Of a stretch of DNA of 64,000 nucleotides, positions 63,286 through 64,000 are shown piece by piece. The stretch is from JBGSUZ01 sp963677505 (GTDB lineage: Bacteria; Bacillota; Clostridia; Peptostreptococcales; Acidaminobacteraceae). The stretch covers positions 1 to 64,000 of the forward strand of contig CAXXWB010000057.1 in the NCBI GenBank assembly GCA_963677505.2. The letters run 5' to 3'. The notes beneath the pieces are model-generated. The model did not search any database. It saw nothing but the letters and a program-made list of their open reading frames with translations, and was not told where the DNA came from. Position numbers and translations under genes: made by a program. Every line of letters starts with the position of its first letter. Position 1 is the stretch's first letter.

Positions 63286-64000
63286 TCATTTTTTTAACAA
63301 TACCATTATTTTTGCATTCTCGCCATCTTCGACGACCCGTATTTCTACGCCAGAATCGTTGCCATTATTCAATTTGCTACTTGGTTGAGTCTCATCATTA
63401 AAAAGACTAATACCATTTTCCCTATAATAAGGATCCATAATATTATCAGTTGGCTTTTGGTCCAGTTCCCTGTACCCTAATAGGGCTTCTGAACTTTCCT
63501 CTAGGTCAATGCCTTTTTGATTTTCATCGTTATTGACAATATTTTGATCAATTCTTTTAAATATAAGGGTTTCATCCACATGCCAGATTAGAACCCCCCC
63601 TCCTTTTGAAAACAAGCCAAGGCCTTCATCTTGATTTTCCAAGTAACGGTTTTCAACCACAAAGTACTCTCCTGAAATCTCAGTAGGAATTATCAAAATA
63701 TCAGGCTTACCCAATTCATTAGACTGAATTTTGTATTCCCCTGAAACGCTTACAATCATTGGGTCAACAAACCCTAAATAGCTTTTGCTCCAAGGGTCTA
63801 AATCGCTAGGGGCTTCACCCATTTTCCCGTTTCTGTAAAATAATTTATCCCCATTTCCCATTAAGCTGAAAAGGCCTACCCCTTGTGAACTGTAATCTGT
63901 GTCATATAAGTCAGGTAACCCTAGAATATGGCCTATTTCATGGGTCAAAATGCCGTGGGTTGTAATGCCACTTTTCTTAAGCCAAGGATCTTCATAATAG
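63286..64000 (-). CDS. M6-family metalloprotease, C-terminal part (cut by window edge)
   Basis: The frame is open at the window edge, so the start lies outside; 238 codons are visible. The zinc motif HEIGHILGLPDLYD (HExxHxxGxxD type of M6 immune-inhibitor-A proteases) lies about 20 residues in. YFVVENRYLEN and GGGVLIWHVDETL are conserved in this family downstream of the zinc site. Such enzymes are secreted. The Met at 63948 is internal, because conserved residues precede it (YYEDPWLKKSG). Confidence 0.85.
   Translation of the reverse strand, partial: YYEDPWLKKSGITTHGILTHEIGHILGLPDLYDTDYSSQGVGLFSLMGNGDKLFYRNGKMGEAPSDLDPWSKSYLGFVDPMIVSVSGEYKIQSNELGKPDILIIPTEISGEYFVVENRYLENQDEGLGLFSKGGGVLIWHVDETLIFKRIDQNIVNNDENQKGIDLEESSEALLGYRELDQKPTDNIMDPYYRENGISLFNDETQPSSKLNNGNDSGVEIRVVEDGENAKIMVLLKK

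Noticed and set aside
1..64000. Mobile element, prophage or CRISPR array
   Set aside because: No transposase, integrase, phage structural gene, target-site duplication or spaced direct repeat array was found.

Overview
The window reads as a chromosomal segment of a low-GC, strictly anaerobic Clostridia-type Firmicute. The evidence is an anaerobic thiazole pathway (ThiH rather than ThiO), an oxygen-defence set of rubrerythrin, ferritin, superoxide reductase and rubredoxin, a hybrid-cluster protein, a 2-hydroxyacyl-CoA-dehydratase-like protein with its activator, strong AGGAGG ribosome binding sites and Gram-positive type IV pilus genes. A Fusibacter/Acidaminobacter-like organism would fit, but the genus is a guess. 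No rRNA, tRNA, CRISPR array or transposase was seen.

Layout. 1-12604: a minus-strand type IV pilus operon (pilB, pilT, pilC, pilA, pilD, pilM, pilN, pilO, three minor pilins) and the start of a secreted protein. 12765-17237: a response regulator with a degenerate output domain, galU, a small SHOCT membrane protein and a two-component system. 17299-22328: a TPP-riboswitch-controlled thiSFGHCE operon. 22279-33716: a GGDEF/HD-GYP sensor, a lipoprotein, a flavin reductase with a long basic tail, murJ, a secreted phosphodiester glycosidase, YitT, a serine-hydrolase lipoprotein and galE. 33825-39298: a TetR-controlled DUF2339/DUF3999 module and an unknown secreted protein. 39331-42951: a DUF368 protein and the rubredoxin-perR-dfx-ftn-rbr oxidative stress operon, plus a small winged-helix gene; both promoters carry PerR-like boxes. 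43053-50627: a Cache/HD-GYP protein, then a minus-strand persulfide locus (two CoA-disulfide-reductase/rhodanese proteins, a CstR-like repressor, bacteriohemerythrin). 50801-58739: a heterodimeric ABC exporter, a double-cubane-cluster-type protein with its ATPase activator, an MFS transporter and a GyrI-like protein. 58826-62479: hcp and an Fe-S partner, divergent from a Crp/Fnr regulator. 62506-64000: a glutaredoxin-like protein, a HesB-like gene with an in-frame TGA (probable selenoprotein, not present as a single open ORF) and a truncated M6 protease.

How the parts connect. The second half is mostly redox defence: peroxide/superoxide (PerR regulon), reactive sulfur (CstR-type regulon, whose operators I see both at the CoA-disulfide reductase operon and at the HesB-like selenoprotein gene) and nitrosative stress (hcp with a Crp/Fnr site at about -41.5). 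The first half is surface biology: pili, cyclic-di-GMP signalling and envelope synthesis.

Caution. At least seven genes are broken by single-base indels, mostly in homopolymer runs, while both sides of each break keep coding sense. This pattern looks like assembly error, so I give repaired gene spans and state each break.
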